A model generated the notes under the pieces. That model did not search any database and was not told the origin of the DNA. It worked only from the letters and a program-made list of their open reading frames with translations. Made by a program: the position numbers and the translations under genes. Shown in pieces: positions 52,964-61,145 of a stretch of DNA of 64,000 nucleotides (positions are counted from its first letter, which is position 1; every line of letters starts with the position of its first letter). Source of the stretch: CALJTV01 sp036821185 (lineage in GTDB: Bacteria; Chloroflexota; Dehalococcoidia; GIF9; UBA5629); NCBI GenBank assembly GCA_036821185.1, contig DAISKD010000006.1:1-64000 (forward strand). Reading direction: 5' to 3'.

Positions 52964-53407
52964 TTATATCTCATATGTAGTTGTAGTTGCGTGGAGCGTT
53001 TTAGCCTTCTGTGCCTCAACCAAGTTCTGCAATGTTTTGGACTCTAGTATATCGTCGATCGCCTTTTTCATTTCTAACCACACGTCCCGTGCTGCACATA
53101 TATTTGAGCGGGGGCATACAGCAGGTTCGTCCACGCAGTCAACTGGAGTAACAGATCCTTCAAGCAAGTTGATGATTTGGCTGAGCTTTATTTCTTGCGG
53201 GGGCTTAACCAACCGGACGCCACCTTTGGTACCCCTGGAACTCTTGATCAAGCCACCAGCAATCAGGGGTGCAACCAAATGTTCCAAATAAAGCTGCGGA
53301 ATCCCTTGATTCTGCGCTATTACCTTGATTGGTATAATCCTATCACCTTGGAGCGCTAGCTCTAGGAGTATTCTTACCCCATATCGCCCTCTGGTTGAAA
53401 GTTTCAC
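52964..53407 (-). CDS. Rrf2/IscR-family transcriptional regulator
   Basis: A 147-aa regulator. Winged helix MKLSTRGRYGVRILLELAL and recognition region LEHLVAPLIAGGLIKSSRG are typical. Three cysteines in VDCVDEPAVCPRSNIC (spacing 6 and 5) match the cluster-binding trio of IscR/RsrR-type members. It therefore may sense Fe-S or redox state; CymR-type cysteine-metabolism control is the alternative, since CymR lacks such cysteines the cluster role is favoured. GTG start with AAGGAGG upstream. It leads the sulfur block and lies next to its own operator-like palindrome. Confidence 0.92.
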   Translation of the reverse strand: MKLSTRGRYGVRILLELALQGDRIIPIKVIAQNQGIPQLYLEHLVAPLIAGGLIKSSRGTKGGVRLVKPPQEIKLSQIINLLEGSVTPVDCVDEPAVCPRSNICAARDVWLEMKKAIDDILESKTLQNLVEAQKAKTLHATTTTYEI

Positions 53408-53424
53408 GTTTTTCCTCCTTGGTA

Positions 53425-53476
53425 ATGTTGACTAAAGTGACCAACATAGTATACAAATTCTCAAAGGGGTTGTCAA
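53425..53476 (-). promoter_or_regulatory. Promoter and operator-like palindrome of the sulfur operon
   Basis: Minus strand -35 TTGACA (53471-53476) and -10 TATACT (53448-53453), spacing 17 bp. Directly after the -10 lies ATGTTG-N11-CAACAT (53425-53447), an inverted repeat covering the expected start site. Position and partner gene suggest autorepression by the Rrf2 protein. Confidence 0.75.
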
Positions 53477-54184
53477 GATCCTGTACATATCTCGTAGATT
53501 GATGATACATGCTTTAATTTCAACTGCGCGTGCTTCACATCAAAGATAGCCTCAAACTTCGAACTACCGTCTATTTGAACGGGTATTTAGTGAAAGTTAT
53601 CAAACTTATAGTTTTTTAGAAAGTGAGCTGCAATGATAGCAGTAGCGCTGGTATAAATTTCTACCCCATCTCCTAGTGAGGCAGTAAGCTAATGCAAGCG
53701 TTTAAGTCGGTGCGAGTTGTTTTGCAGAGTTTTCAGGTTGCGGGGGTCATGTCTTTTTATGGAAGGACAGTCTGGGGCTGATGCCGAGATGGCGGCAAGT
53801 TAGCAAGGCAATTTCTCTGCGGGAATAGTGGTAATCAAAACATCTTTTAATCTCTGTATAGCTACTTAAGAGATGCTCCCACTTGTTTTTGCTAGCTTAA
53901 TAACTCCCGGTGCATTTACTATCACGTGATGACACTCTTACGGTGTCACTGATGTATTGTATCTGAGAACTGGGTCAGACGGTGCGCTGATTTAGTAATG
54001 TGGTTAGAGCATTTGCGGGATTACCCGCGGTCGGGGCACACTATACGAAATATATGAAATAATATATGAATAAAAATAAAAAATATCAAAGAATCTCGTT
54101 TGAATGCGTGTACATATTAACCTGTTGTTTGTACCCCTGTTTGGCCATAGGCATATGTTATGCGGAAAGTTCGTTGCTAAACTA
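53477..54184. other. Intergenic region of about 700 bp
   Basis: No convincing ORF. It contains the palindrome ATCACGTGAT (53921-53930) running into a TGACAC/GTGTCA hairpin (53930-53948) and a GCGGG/CCCGC hairpin (54015-54028). The last 130 bases are strongly A/T-rich. It could hold a decayed gene or a small RNA; I cannot support either. Confidence 0.4.
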
Positions 54185-54526
54185 TTAGCAGTTCCGCCAC
54201 CTGCTTTGCTGCAGGTCCTCTTCTGACAGGTACAGTCTCCCGTCATCAGTTGCGCGAATGATATTGGCGTTTCTCAGTATTTGTAGCGCGGTCATCTTAT
54301 AGTCCTGTCCCCTGAGTAGCGTCTGGGCTAAACTTCTCTGTTTAAGCCCCAGTTCATCCATCGTCTTGGCGTCTTTGGGGCTCAGTGCCTTTTTCTGCCG
54401 GAAGAGCTGTATCAGTGCGGGAATAGCCCGGCGGAGTGAAAATTGCGGCAGAACGAAGAGGATAAACAGCAGCAATAAGAGTAGCAGTATCAGGATAATC
54501 GTGTCTCCAGTGCTCGTTGTACCCAT
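54185..54526 (-). CDS. Small membrane-anchored protein of unknown function
   Basis: I do not recognise this 113-aa protein. It has a very hydrophobic N-terminal helix (ILILLLLLLLFILFVLP, about 10-27), then a basic segment and a helical region that looks like a small winged helix (LGLKQRSLAQTLLRGQDYKM, ILRNANIIRATDDGRLYLSEEDL is noted only by its end YLSEEDL). AGGGGGT lies 5 nt before the ATG. It follows the FN3 lipoprotein gene by 25 bp on the same strand. Confidence 0.75.
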   Translation of the reverse strand: MGTTSTGDTIILILLLLLLLFILFVLPQFSLRRAIPALIQLFRQKKALSPKDAKTMDELGLKQRSLAQTLLRGQDYKMTALQILRNANIIRATDDGRLYLSEEDLQQSRWRNC

Positions 54527-54551
54527 GGTGTACCCCCTATTTACCTAATAA

Positions 54552-55538
54552 CTATTTTTGGGTGAATTTGATCTGCCTGCCCAGATGGTCGGCAAATTCA
54601 ATGGTCACATTATCTACAGACGGGTCATCGAGAGTCTGTATATCAAATTTGAAAATATATCCTGGTAATATCGGAGCTTGGTACACATAGAGTTCAGATT
54701 TTACTAATTTGTTCCCACTCCAGCAGTGCATGGTGCAGATGACTGTTCTCAGCGTTGCATTACTCATATTCTGTGCAGTACCTGTAAGGTAGATGAGCCT
54801 CCTTCCAAAGCCTTCGTCATAACCTTCGCCTTTGAATTCCCATTTCCTGCCCCATTCCAGTGAGTGCAGTTGCAAAGAAAAAGTGGACTTTGGTGCTGGT
54901 GTGGTAAACACGTTGTCAGGCGAGGCAACCTCGTTACCGGCTTTGTCTGTGGCTATGATTCGGAAATGGTACATGCTATTACTGTCGAGGCCATCGAGTA
55001 CTATGGAATGGACAGTTTTTAGTTCCTCTGAGCTAGCGACATGGCTGTATTCCATGCTTTTGCCATATTCTAGCTTACAAGTAGTCGGTTCGTTGGTGGT
55101 CCAGCTTATGGTGACTGTGGACTCATTTTGTTGCGAACTGATGATATCCTTAATGACGGGTGGGATGGTATCCCTAGTTGGTTCCAGGACAGCAGGGCTG
55201 ACATAAACGACCACCGCTTTGGTCACCGTGCCCCCTTTGTTGTTTGCAGTCAAAGTGTAGGCGAGCGTTTTCTGTGGTGAGACTGCAATGGTCCCTGTAG
55301 GAGGGACTACACCAATACCATGGTCGATATGTACTGCTGCGGCACCTTCTACCTGCCATCGCAGGACAACAGGCTCGCCGGCGGTAGTCTCGGACGGAGT
55401 GGCGGTAAATATCCGGATGACCGGGGGTGATGGACGGCAGGCGAAGGACGACAAGCTTACAAGCAGCACCGTAGCAATGACTGCCAATATTTGGAGGTTT
55501 ACCAGATTTTTGCCAGCTGTATTTCTGCTATATGTCAT
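54552..55538 (-). CDS. Fibronectin type III lipoprotein
   Basis: A 328-aa surface protein. A signal with lipobox SSFAC near residue 34, an Ig-like domain (about 40-115, TAGEPVVLRWQVEGAA), an FN3 domain (about 128-215, TVTISWTTNEPTTCKLEYG), and a C-terminal beta domain of about 100 residues with no clear family. Four N-x-S/T sequons (NES, NMS, NAT, NVT) make it a possible glycoprotein, given the STT3 gene 3 kb away. Adhesion or envelope structure is a reasonable guess; no catalytic motif is visible. Confidence 0.82.
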   Translation of the reverse strand: MTYSRNTAGKNLVNLQILAVIATVLLVSLSSFACRPSPPVIRIFTATPSETTAGEPVVLRWQVEGAAAVHIDHGIGVVPPTGTIAVSPQKTLAYTLTANNKGGTVTKAVVVYVSPAVLEPTRDTIPPVIKDIISSQQNESTVTISWTTNEPTTCKLEYGKSMEYSHVASSEELKTVHSIVLDGLDSNSMYHFRIIATDKAGNEVASPDNVFTTPAPKSTFSLQLHSLEWGRKWEFKGEGYDEGFGRRLIYLTGTAQNMSNATLRTVICTMHCWSGNKLVKSELYVYQAPILPGYIFKFDIQTLDDPSVDNVTIEFADHLGRQIKFTQK

Positions 55539-55630
55539 GAATGTGCAGGCGCAGGACTTCGGGGGCTAAACAAAAGTGTCCTTCTGCTCGTTAAACAAAA
55601 AGAAAGACCAGTAATAAGAGGGGAAAACAT

Positions 55631-55720
55631 ATGACTATGAACAGGGAGATCGTTACCATTGTAGGTAGTTTCCTTTTCGTGTGCTTGTTGCTCTATGTTT
55701 TTACCTGCCATGTGCTTTAG
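55631..55720 (+). CDS. Small single-span membrane peptide (29 aa)
   Basis: A short ORF on the opposite strand to its neighbours. It begins ATGACTATGAACAGGGAG, preceded by GAGGGG 8 nt upstream, and encodes MTMNREIVTIVGSFLF followed by a hydrophobic end with two Cys. Nearly the whole peptide is one membrane span. It stops 3 bp before the end of the convergent minus-strand gene. The ribosome site and coherent hydrophobicity are the only support; no relatives can be checked here. Confidence 0.5.
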   Translation: MTMNREIVTIVGSFLFVCLLLYVFTCHVL

Positions 55721-55723
55721 GTC

Positions 55724-56032
55724 CTATTCTTGATCGGACCAGTCTCGCATCAGCCTCTTTATTCGCTCAGCCAACTTTGGGCTGTTTCTGAGGCGGTTTA
55801 TGAATACAGGACAACCTTCAAGAAGCGAATTTTCAGCTGCTGTCACCAGGCTTGATAGCAGTTGTTGCATGCCTAGGGGGGTAGGCTGAGTGCCGACGAA
55901 GCCTGGTAAAGAGGACTCGAGCTGCCTTCTTAAGTCCTCGTCAGTGAACTTTATCGGCAGTACGCAGTGTTTGTACCAGGGGCAGGTCTTGCACTGGACT
56001 ACTGCCTGTGCCTCATCAAGGATATCGCTCAT
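55724..56032 (-). CDS. Small cysteine-containing protein of unknown function
   Basis: A 102-aa soluble protein. Four cysteines, CKTCPWYKHC near residue 14 and GCPVF near 74, could bind a metal. The rest is helical and charged (LAERIKRLMRDWSDQE). No ribosome site precedes the ATG, but it overlaps the stop of the upstream gene as ATGA (56029-56032), so it is probably translated by coupling. That overlap also supports the upstream frame being a real gene to its end. Family unknown. Confidence 0.72.
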   Translation of the reverse strand: MSDILDEAQAVVQCKTCPWYKHCVLPIKFTDEDLRRQLESSLPGFVGTQPTPLGMQQLLSSLVTAAENSLLEGCPVFINRLRNSPKLAERIKRLMRDWSDQE

Positions 56033-56424
56033 TTGCAGCCACTATCGGTCGCTTTTGCAGTCGGGTGATACTTTTCACCAAGCCAAACCAGTTCATTAGT
56101 ACTATCGTGGAATTGCCAGGTATAATCGTATTCTGGATTTATGGGGCAGGTCTTAGTGATAATCCAAGTACCCTTGCCGGCATATTCGGCGGTGAACTGG
56201 GGTTCAGCCTCCTCATACAGAGGAGTTGCTGGTCCTCAGCCATGTCTTTCTTCGCCCACCTGTAACTTGCACTGGGGGCTGAAGGCCCTAGCGATGGAGA
56301 TTATCTCTTCCGCATCATGCTTAGGGATGTCTTCTACCAACCCGCAAGCAGTGCTTAGAAGCAGCGGTACAACACTGGCTACTACAGCCAAGAGACGATA
56401 GGACCCCAAGGCTTTTACTGTCAT
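56029..56424 (-). pseudogene. Small lipoprotein gene with an in-frame TGA at codon 63
   Basis: Starting at ATG 56424 (AAGGAG just upstream), the frame encodes a signal with lipobox LLSTAC near residue 27 and runs to TGA 56236-56238. After that stop the same frame stays open for 68 more codons with protein-like sequence (GKGTWIITKTCP, YDYTWQFHDSTNELVWLGEKY) and ends at TGA 56029-56031, overlapping the next ATG. A 10-bp stem with an AA bulge and a UGUAU loop (56205-56231) begins 4 nt after the internal TGA. Nonsense mutation (for example from TGG), selenocysteine recoding and sequence error are the options. Confidence 0.72.
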
Positions 56425-56543
56425 GTTTCTCCTTGTGTCAGGTTGATTATACAACATTTGTTGCATTAGAGGAACATCGTATTTTGTATCGGGACAGAAT
56501 GGAGGCACTCAAAAGCGGGCAACAGAGACAAAAAGTACCCTGG

Positions 56544-57338
56544 TTAGTCTTCCGGTATTTTTTGAGTGGTAAAACTGTCCTCTGCGGTGGCAGTGTTACC
56601 GTCCGCGTCGGTGGACTTGACTCTAAAGTAGTACGTGGTGTTAGGTTCAAGTCCGGTCAGCTTCACCGCGTGGGAAACAACGCCGGTGGAGCCTTGGCCG
56701 GGAATATTAGTTTCCTCGGTTCTTTTTATATCTGTGGAAGTCACCCAGTATTCCACCTGGGTGCTCGCCAGTTTGTTGGTCTGCCACATGACATCTGCAG
56801 ACGCTACCCCAATGTTTACGACCTTGACATCGCTGATTTCTAGTTTCCCACCTGCGCCACCAATGCCTCCTGTAGCTGATGACAGCAGCCCTTTAAGGGT
56901 CTCGTCCCAGCCAAACTGGACTATGCCGAAATACGCCAGTCCACCAAGGCCGAGAAGAAGGATGATGAGGAGCAAAACTAAGAAGGGTCTACTGGATGAC
57001 GTTTGTTGTGCAGGCTGGGCTGGTGTCCAAGCTGGCTGTTGTCCCCAACCCTGTTGTGTGGGCTGTCCATAGGGCTGTTGCCAACTTGGCTGCGTGGGTT
57101 GTCCATAGGGTTGTTGTCCCCAACCTGGTGAAGGTGGGGCACCTGATTGTGCTCCCCACCCCGCGCTTTGCTCAATACCTGCGCTTAGTGGTGTGCCGCA
57201 ATTGGGACAAAACTTGGTGGGGGGGCTGAGCGTAATTCTGCAGTAGGGACAGGAGACAGCAAGCTGGGCACCACAGTTGCCACAGAACCGTTGCCCCTGT
57301 GCTACCGGTGAACCACAGTTAGAACATCTTTGCATCAT
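56544..57338 (-). CDS. Zinc-ribbon, Q/P-repeat, membrane-anchored FN3 protein
   Basis: A 264-aa protein with a clear modular order. Two N-terminal zinc ribbons (CSNCGSPVAQGQRFCGNCG and CPYCRITLSPPTKFCPNCG) at about 5-50, a Gly/Gln/Pro/Trp-rich linker with a 12-residue repeat starting QPYGQPTQ (about 75-110), one membrane helix (FLVLLLIILLLGLGGLAYFG), then an FN3 domain (about 165-258, with PNTTYYFRVKSTDADGN). The ribbons should be cytoplasmic and the FN3 outside. No ribosome site is seen before the double ATG. Function unknown; a bridge between cytoplasm and cell surface is the structural reading. Confidence 0.85.
   Translation of the reverse strand: MMQRCSNCGSPVAQGQRFCGNCGAQLAVSCPYCRITLSPPTKFCPNCGTPLSAGIEQSAGWGAQSGAPPSPGWGQQPYGQPTQPSWQQPYGQPTQQGWGQQPAWTPAQPAQQTSSSRPFLVLLLIILLLGLGGLAYFGIVQFGWDETLKGLLSSATGGIGGAGGKLEISDVKVVNIGVASADVMWQTNKLASTQVEYWVTSTDIKRTEETNIPGQGSTGVVSHAVKLTGLEPNTTYYFRVKSTDADGNTATAEDSFTTQKIPED
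57058..57116 (-). repeat. Direct repeat encoding the QPYGQPTQ units
   Basis: Two near-identical copies of 23 bp begin at 57058 and 57094, a 36-bp (12-codon) period. They encode the repeated QPYGQPTQ segments of the zinc-ribbon/FN3 protein and could vary in copy number between strains. Confidence 0.7.
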
Positions 57339-57540
57339 ACTTGGTGTGCCAATATTTTTTGATTAGTTACCAAAGTTAACATATCCTGTTACACCGATTA
57401 TACATCCAGAGATTGAGCTAAAGCAATAATTATTAGTCCACCTCTTTGGGTAAAAATAACAGTGTTTACGTGCGATGGCTGATGGACCATACGGTGTACC
57501 TTGTGACCCAAGTGTTCCCATTTCACAAAGTTTCTGTTTT

Positions 57541-58482
57541 TTAGTCCCCAACGACTGTGTAGCTTTTTCTTGAGACCTCTCTTCCATCGGAGTCGTAGAG
57601 CACAGCCGTGTTAGACACTCTGTTGTCCCATATATCGCCAGGGCCGAAGTAAAAGCTGAACCATAGCTGTTTAGTGCAGTACGGAGATTTTGTACCGAAT
57701 TCCAGCCAGGCTTCACAGTCAGGATAGACCTTATTGGTGGTTACCAGGACAGCCTGTCCAGGGTGCAGAATGAAGTCTGCGGGAAAAGTAAATGTGGGGT
57801 AGCCTTTGGAAATATTCTTTAATGTCCAGCCACCCATTTTTTGTGCCGCCTCGCCTGAGTTTATTATAACGACGTACTCATCGGGCTCCACAACTTCGTA
57901 GCAAATGCAGTTTTCGGTATCGCGCGGATAGCGCGTACCCTTGTAGTGGATATAGCTTATCTCAACGGCGGGACAGGGGACTGCCGGCGAATTGTCTTGC
58001 ACAATGATGGTCCAGCTCTTTAGGTTGTAGCCAAAGACCTTCAAAAAGAACTCATCATTATCTGTCATGACGGGGAAAATCATTTTCCCCTTGCTGTCGG
58101 ATGTTACAGTCACCGTCTTCCATAAGGCATATGGCTGATTTTGGCGGAAGACATGTACGACAAGGCTGGCGTCTGGAGAAGGTTTGTGTTCAATGTCCCA
58201 GCTAAGACACCATTTGCTGCCTGATACCTGAAATGGCGGAGTGACCACGTTACCTTCACCGTTGAAGACCTGCACTGTGTGCCAAGTCTCGTTATCTGTA
58301 ATATCGTTTGTCAGCGTTGCTGCAAAGGGCTTATTTTCTGTAGCAGGTACGGGTGTCAGCGGTGCCGATGTGCTAGTTGGCTTTGGATGGTATATGGAAT
58401 GAGCAAAGGATGTGGTGGTGGCGACAACAAGCAACGCCGCCAGTACTATAAATAAAACGATTATATGTATATATACTTTCAT
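57541..58482 (-). CDS. Secreted protein with a C-terminal lamin-tail domain
   Basis: A 313-aa secreted protein. An N-terminal signal (IIVLFIVLAALLVVATTTSFA), a Thr/Pro-rich linker, a beta-rich domain of about 110 residues (WHTVQVFNGEGNVVTPPF, SLVVHVFRQNQPYALW), then a lamin-tail-like domain at about 175-305 (DEYVVIINSGEAAQKMGGWTL is described by its ends; also FTFPADFILHPGQAVLVTT and SNTAVLYDSDGREV). Sequons NET and NIS are present. Such domains occur in bacterial surface proteins and nucleases; no nuclease motif is visible here. No ribosome site before the ATG. Confidence 0.8.
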   Translation of the reverse strand: MKVYIHIIVLFIVLAALLVVATTTSFAHSIYHPKPTSTSAPLTPVPATENKPFAATLTNDITDNETWHTVQVFNGEGNVVTPPFQVSGSKWCLSWDIEHKPSPDASLVVHVFRQNQPYALWKTVTVTSDSKGKMIFPVMTDNDEFFLKVFGYNLKSWTIIVQDNSPAVPCPAVEISYIHYKGTRYPRDTENCICYEVVEPDEYVVIINSGEAAQKMGGWTLKNISKGYPTFTFPADFILHPGQAVLVTTNKVYPDCEAWLEFGTKSPYCTKQLWFSFYFGPGDIWDNRVSNTAVLYDSDGREVSRKSYTVVGD

Positions 58483-58539
58483 AAGATCATTAATTACGTT
58501 TGTTCAAATTAATACGACTATATGTAGTGCCTTAATCTT

Positions 58540-58568
58540 ACCGTAACACAATTTATTCATGTTGTCAA
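58540..58568 (-). promoter_or_regulatory. Possible promoter of the lamin-tail gene
   Basis: Minus strand TTGACA at 58563-58568 and TACGGT at 58540-58545, spacing 17 bp. The -35 is perfect and the -10 weak. The leader would be about 50 nt. Confidence 0.4.
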
Positions 58569-58697
58569 TGCTGTAGATACTAGCAAATTTGCAGCTTTGT
58601 TGGTATGTGCTCAACCTACGCTATATTGATAGTTTGACAGGTTTTATTGGTTTTCCCCCATGTTTGGTCTGTTGTACTAGGAGTGAATGGTAGCAAC

Positions 58698-61019
58698 CTA
58701 AGGTGCTGAAGGCACGAACTCAAAGATTTTGACCTCTGGGATCGTGCCTATTCCAGGAATTTGTATCATATCAGACTTAGAACTGTAGACTGGTTTATAG
58801 TTCTTGAGTCTTTCGAGGGGTACAGGAGTGAGGAATGGGTTATCGTTGACTATCCGGTAATTGCCGCCTTTCTGGCTGGCGATGAAAGCCTTAGCTTCCT
58901 GGTAGCTGGGGAACGAGCGTATGTCTGCGATCTCTTTATAATTGTGACCAGTTGGAGAGACCTTTTCCTGATAAGAAATTACTATCGATTTTTCAGGGGT
59001 TGAGCTGGCGCCGTCAAAGTTGTAGAGCCTTGCGGCCAATGAATAGTAGTATTCAGGATGGTAAAGAATTATAGGCCTAAGCCTACCTTTTTCAGCTATG
59101 TAATAAGTGTCATAGAAGTTTTCTACTGGGATATTAGCAAAAGCTGCGGCACCATGGAATTTTGTAGTAGCGGTGGCGAAGTCGATGACCACATATTTAG
59201 CACCAACTGCGGACATTACCTGGTTTGCTAAGGTCTCGTCCTGTGCGGTGAAGAAACGTGCTGCCTCTGTGGCGCCTTGCTGGAAGGGATTGGATATGGG
59301 TAAGCGGCGGCCTACCCGTGTGATAAGGTGTCCGTAGTCCCACCATGCCATGACCCCGTAGGCAGACTGCGGATAATGGAAATCTTTGCTGTACCGTGCG
59401 TAGTAGAAATCGGCATTGCCGAATGGTTCTGGGGTGTTGTCTTTCATCCAGTCAAGCGATTCCAGCCAGGCGTCGCTGTAGGCAAAAGCGGGTGCTGAGG
59501 CGACCTCTTTCGCCAGCAGGATGTTAGGCAGGAATGCAACTAGAAAAACGAGGATCACGCCCAGCACCATGTTTGCCAAGGTGCCTACAGAACGGGTTTT
59601 CGGTCTTTTCTTCTCCCGTTCTTTCTTCTTTTTTGGCTGCCCGGGCATGTTCCCCGTGGTGATGATGTCTTTGAAGCCGGCAAATTCGAGGACAGACCAG
59701 CATACATAAGCGGTGAGAAGGGCTATGTTGACGGAAAGATAGTAAGCGAAGCGACGTTGCCCCAGGGTGGCTGCCAATATCACAAGGCTCCAGACCACCA
59801 GTGCTAGTTTACCAGCATCGCCTCGTTTGATTACCTGATATAGTAACACGCCCAGGGACATCAGGCCAAGGAAGAAGCCGGTGGTGAAGTTGCCCCAGAC
59901 TAGATAGAGCGAGAAATCGCCTTGGGGGAAAAGTATTGGCTGGACCTCAAGAATGGTCAGAGCAGCACCAGCCGGTGCAAAAACGATGCGGAAGTGTGTC
60001 AGCGCGTCTTTGAAGAATGACGGTACGACGGCATAAAGCACGGCTATACCGAGGAGCCCGATAAGGAGTAAGACCAGTGGGTAGTAGGCTGTTTTGGCCC
60101 TTCGGCTGGCCATAATGTGTGATAGACCAGCCATGACGAACAGCCCGACTATGGCTATAGCGAGAGATGGCAGGCATAGTGGTGAAGGGGAAGTCGGTGG
60201 AAGGGACGGATGGACTAACATAGCCACAGCGAATAATGGTATACCGACGACAGCGAGATAGCCGGTGCGTTCGCCTTTCAGGTGGTCAACGATGAACTGC
60301 GTTACGAAATAGACGAAAATGAGGAACACAAAAAGCAGCCCTCCCACCCAAGTGGCGAGGTAGAGCCATAGAAACAGGCCGGCAAGTAGACCGTAAATAA
60401 AAGGCTTGGTTGTGATTATTTTCAACGCCCGCTTAAGGTCCGTTATAGGTTCATTTTGCTTAGCTGATTTGATGGCCAGAATTATGAATAGCATGGTCGG
60501 AGTGGAGAGTACCACCTCGGCTATGTGGTGATCGGTGTAGCCAAGGATTGATCTTCCAAGAAATTCGCCAGGTAGTACCGATATGAGTCCTGCTGAAATG
60601 ATACCCACCCAGCGGTTGAAGACCAGTTTGCCGATAAAATATACCGGGAGCACTGCCAAGGCTGCCAAAATAGCAGGTACATATATGCCGACCATATCCA
60701 CCAGATGTTGAGTCGGTGTACCCAATCCAAGGAGCCAGGCGATACCACCGATGAGCCAATCAAAAAACGGCGGCCAGTTTATCACAGCGCCGTGGGGGTA
60801 AAATGTATAGGGGTCGAAGACTATCTTGTGGGGGAAGTTGTGGAGTAAGTTGTCCACCAGACGCATATGATAATAAGCATCGTTGCCGGAGAATTTCACC
60901 CAGCTGTCAGTAACGATTTTGCTATAAGGGGGGATGACGCGGAGACACAAGCTGGCAAAGAAGAATAGTGCTAGAAGTACTGGTGTGAGAAGTCTTTGTA
61001 CTTGATTGTTTCCATCCAC
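58698..61019 (-). CDS. STT3/AglB-type oligosaccharyltransferase
   Basis: A 773-aa membrane glycosyltransferase that transfers a lipid-linked glycan to Asn in N-x-S/T. The N-terminal half has about 11-13 membrane spans with the first acidic motif in GNDAYYHMRLVDNL and a second in GYTDHHIAEVVLST. The soluble C-terminal part carries the catalytic-family signature WWDYG in VMAWWDYGHLITRVGRR near residue 570. A basic loop, KKKKEREKKRPKTRS, separates the halves on the cytoplasmic side. Starts with GTG and no clear ribosome site. It lies beside secreted, sequon-bearing proteins. No glycan-assembly genes are in the window. Confidence 0.93.
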   Translation of the reverse strand: MDGNNQVQRLLTPVLLALFFFASLCLRVIPPYSKIVTDSWVKFSGNDAYYHMRLVDNLLHNFPHKIVFDPYTFYPHGAVINWPPFFDWLIGGIAWLLGLGTPTQHLVDMVGIYVPAILAALAVLPVYFIGKLVFNRWVGIISAGLISVLPGEFLGRSILGYTDHHIAEVVLSTPTMLFIILAIKSAKQNEPITDLKRALKIITTKPFIYGLLAGLFLWLYLATWVGGLLFVFLIFVYFVTQFIVDHLKGERTGYLAVVGIPLFAVAMLVHPSLPPTSPSPLCLPSLAIAIVGLFVMAGLSHIMASRRAKTAYYPLVLLLIGLLGIAVLYAVVPSFFKDALTHFRIVFAPAGAALTILEVQPILFPQGDFSLYLVWGNFTTGFFLGLMSLGVLLYQVIKRGDAGKLALVVWSLVILAATLGQRRFAYYLSVNIALLTAYVCWSVLEFAGFKDIITTGNMPGQPKKKKEREKKRPKTRSVGTLANMVLGVILVFLVAFLPNILLAKEVASAPAFAYSDAWLESLDWMKDNTPEPFGNADFYYARYSKDFHYPQSAYGVMAWWDYGHLITRVGRRLPISNPFQQGATEAARFFTAQDETLANQVMSAVGAKYVVIDFATATTKFHGAAAFANIPVENFYDTYYIAEKGRLRPIILYHPEYYYSLAARLYNFDGASSTPEKSIVISYQEKVSPTGHNYKEIADIRSFPSYQEAKAFIASQKGGNYRIVNDNPFLTPVPLERLKNYKPVYSSKSDMIQIPGIGTIPEVKIFEFVPSAP

Positions 61020-61036
61020 TGGTTTAGCTTGTCCAG

Positions 61037-61065
61037 ATTATAACTTCGCTCGTTGTCTATTGCAA
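61037..61065 (-). promoter_or_regulatory. Promoter of the STT3 gene
   Basis: Minus strand TTGCAA at 61060-61065 and a perfect TATAAT at 61037-61042, spacing 17 bp. Only about 11 nt lie between the expected start and the GTG, leaving no room for a usual Shine-Dalgarno. Confidence 0.55.
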
Positions 61066-61145
61066 CCGTTGTTCCTATAGATGTAGCTCTTATCAAAGGG
61101 TGCTACATACAAAATTATCCTAGATAATAAGTTTGTGGTGTAGAA

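Noticed and set aside
43286..56238. Reassignment of TGA to a sense codon, suggested by two in-frame TGAs
   Set aside because: Many intact genes here end with TGA, often in ATGA overlaps with the next gene (leuB, pstA, iscU, oppD), so TGA is a normal stop.
57363..57716. Minus-strand frame of 117 codons
   Set aside because: Its first half overlaps the lamin-tail gene in another frame and the rest has no domain character or ribosome site.
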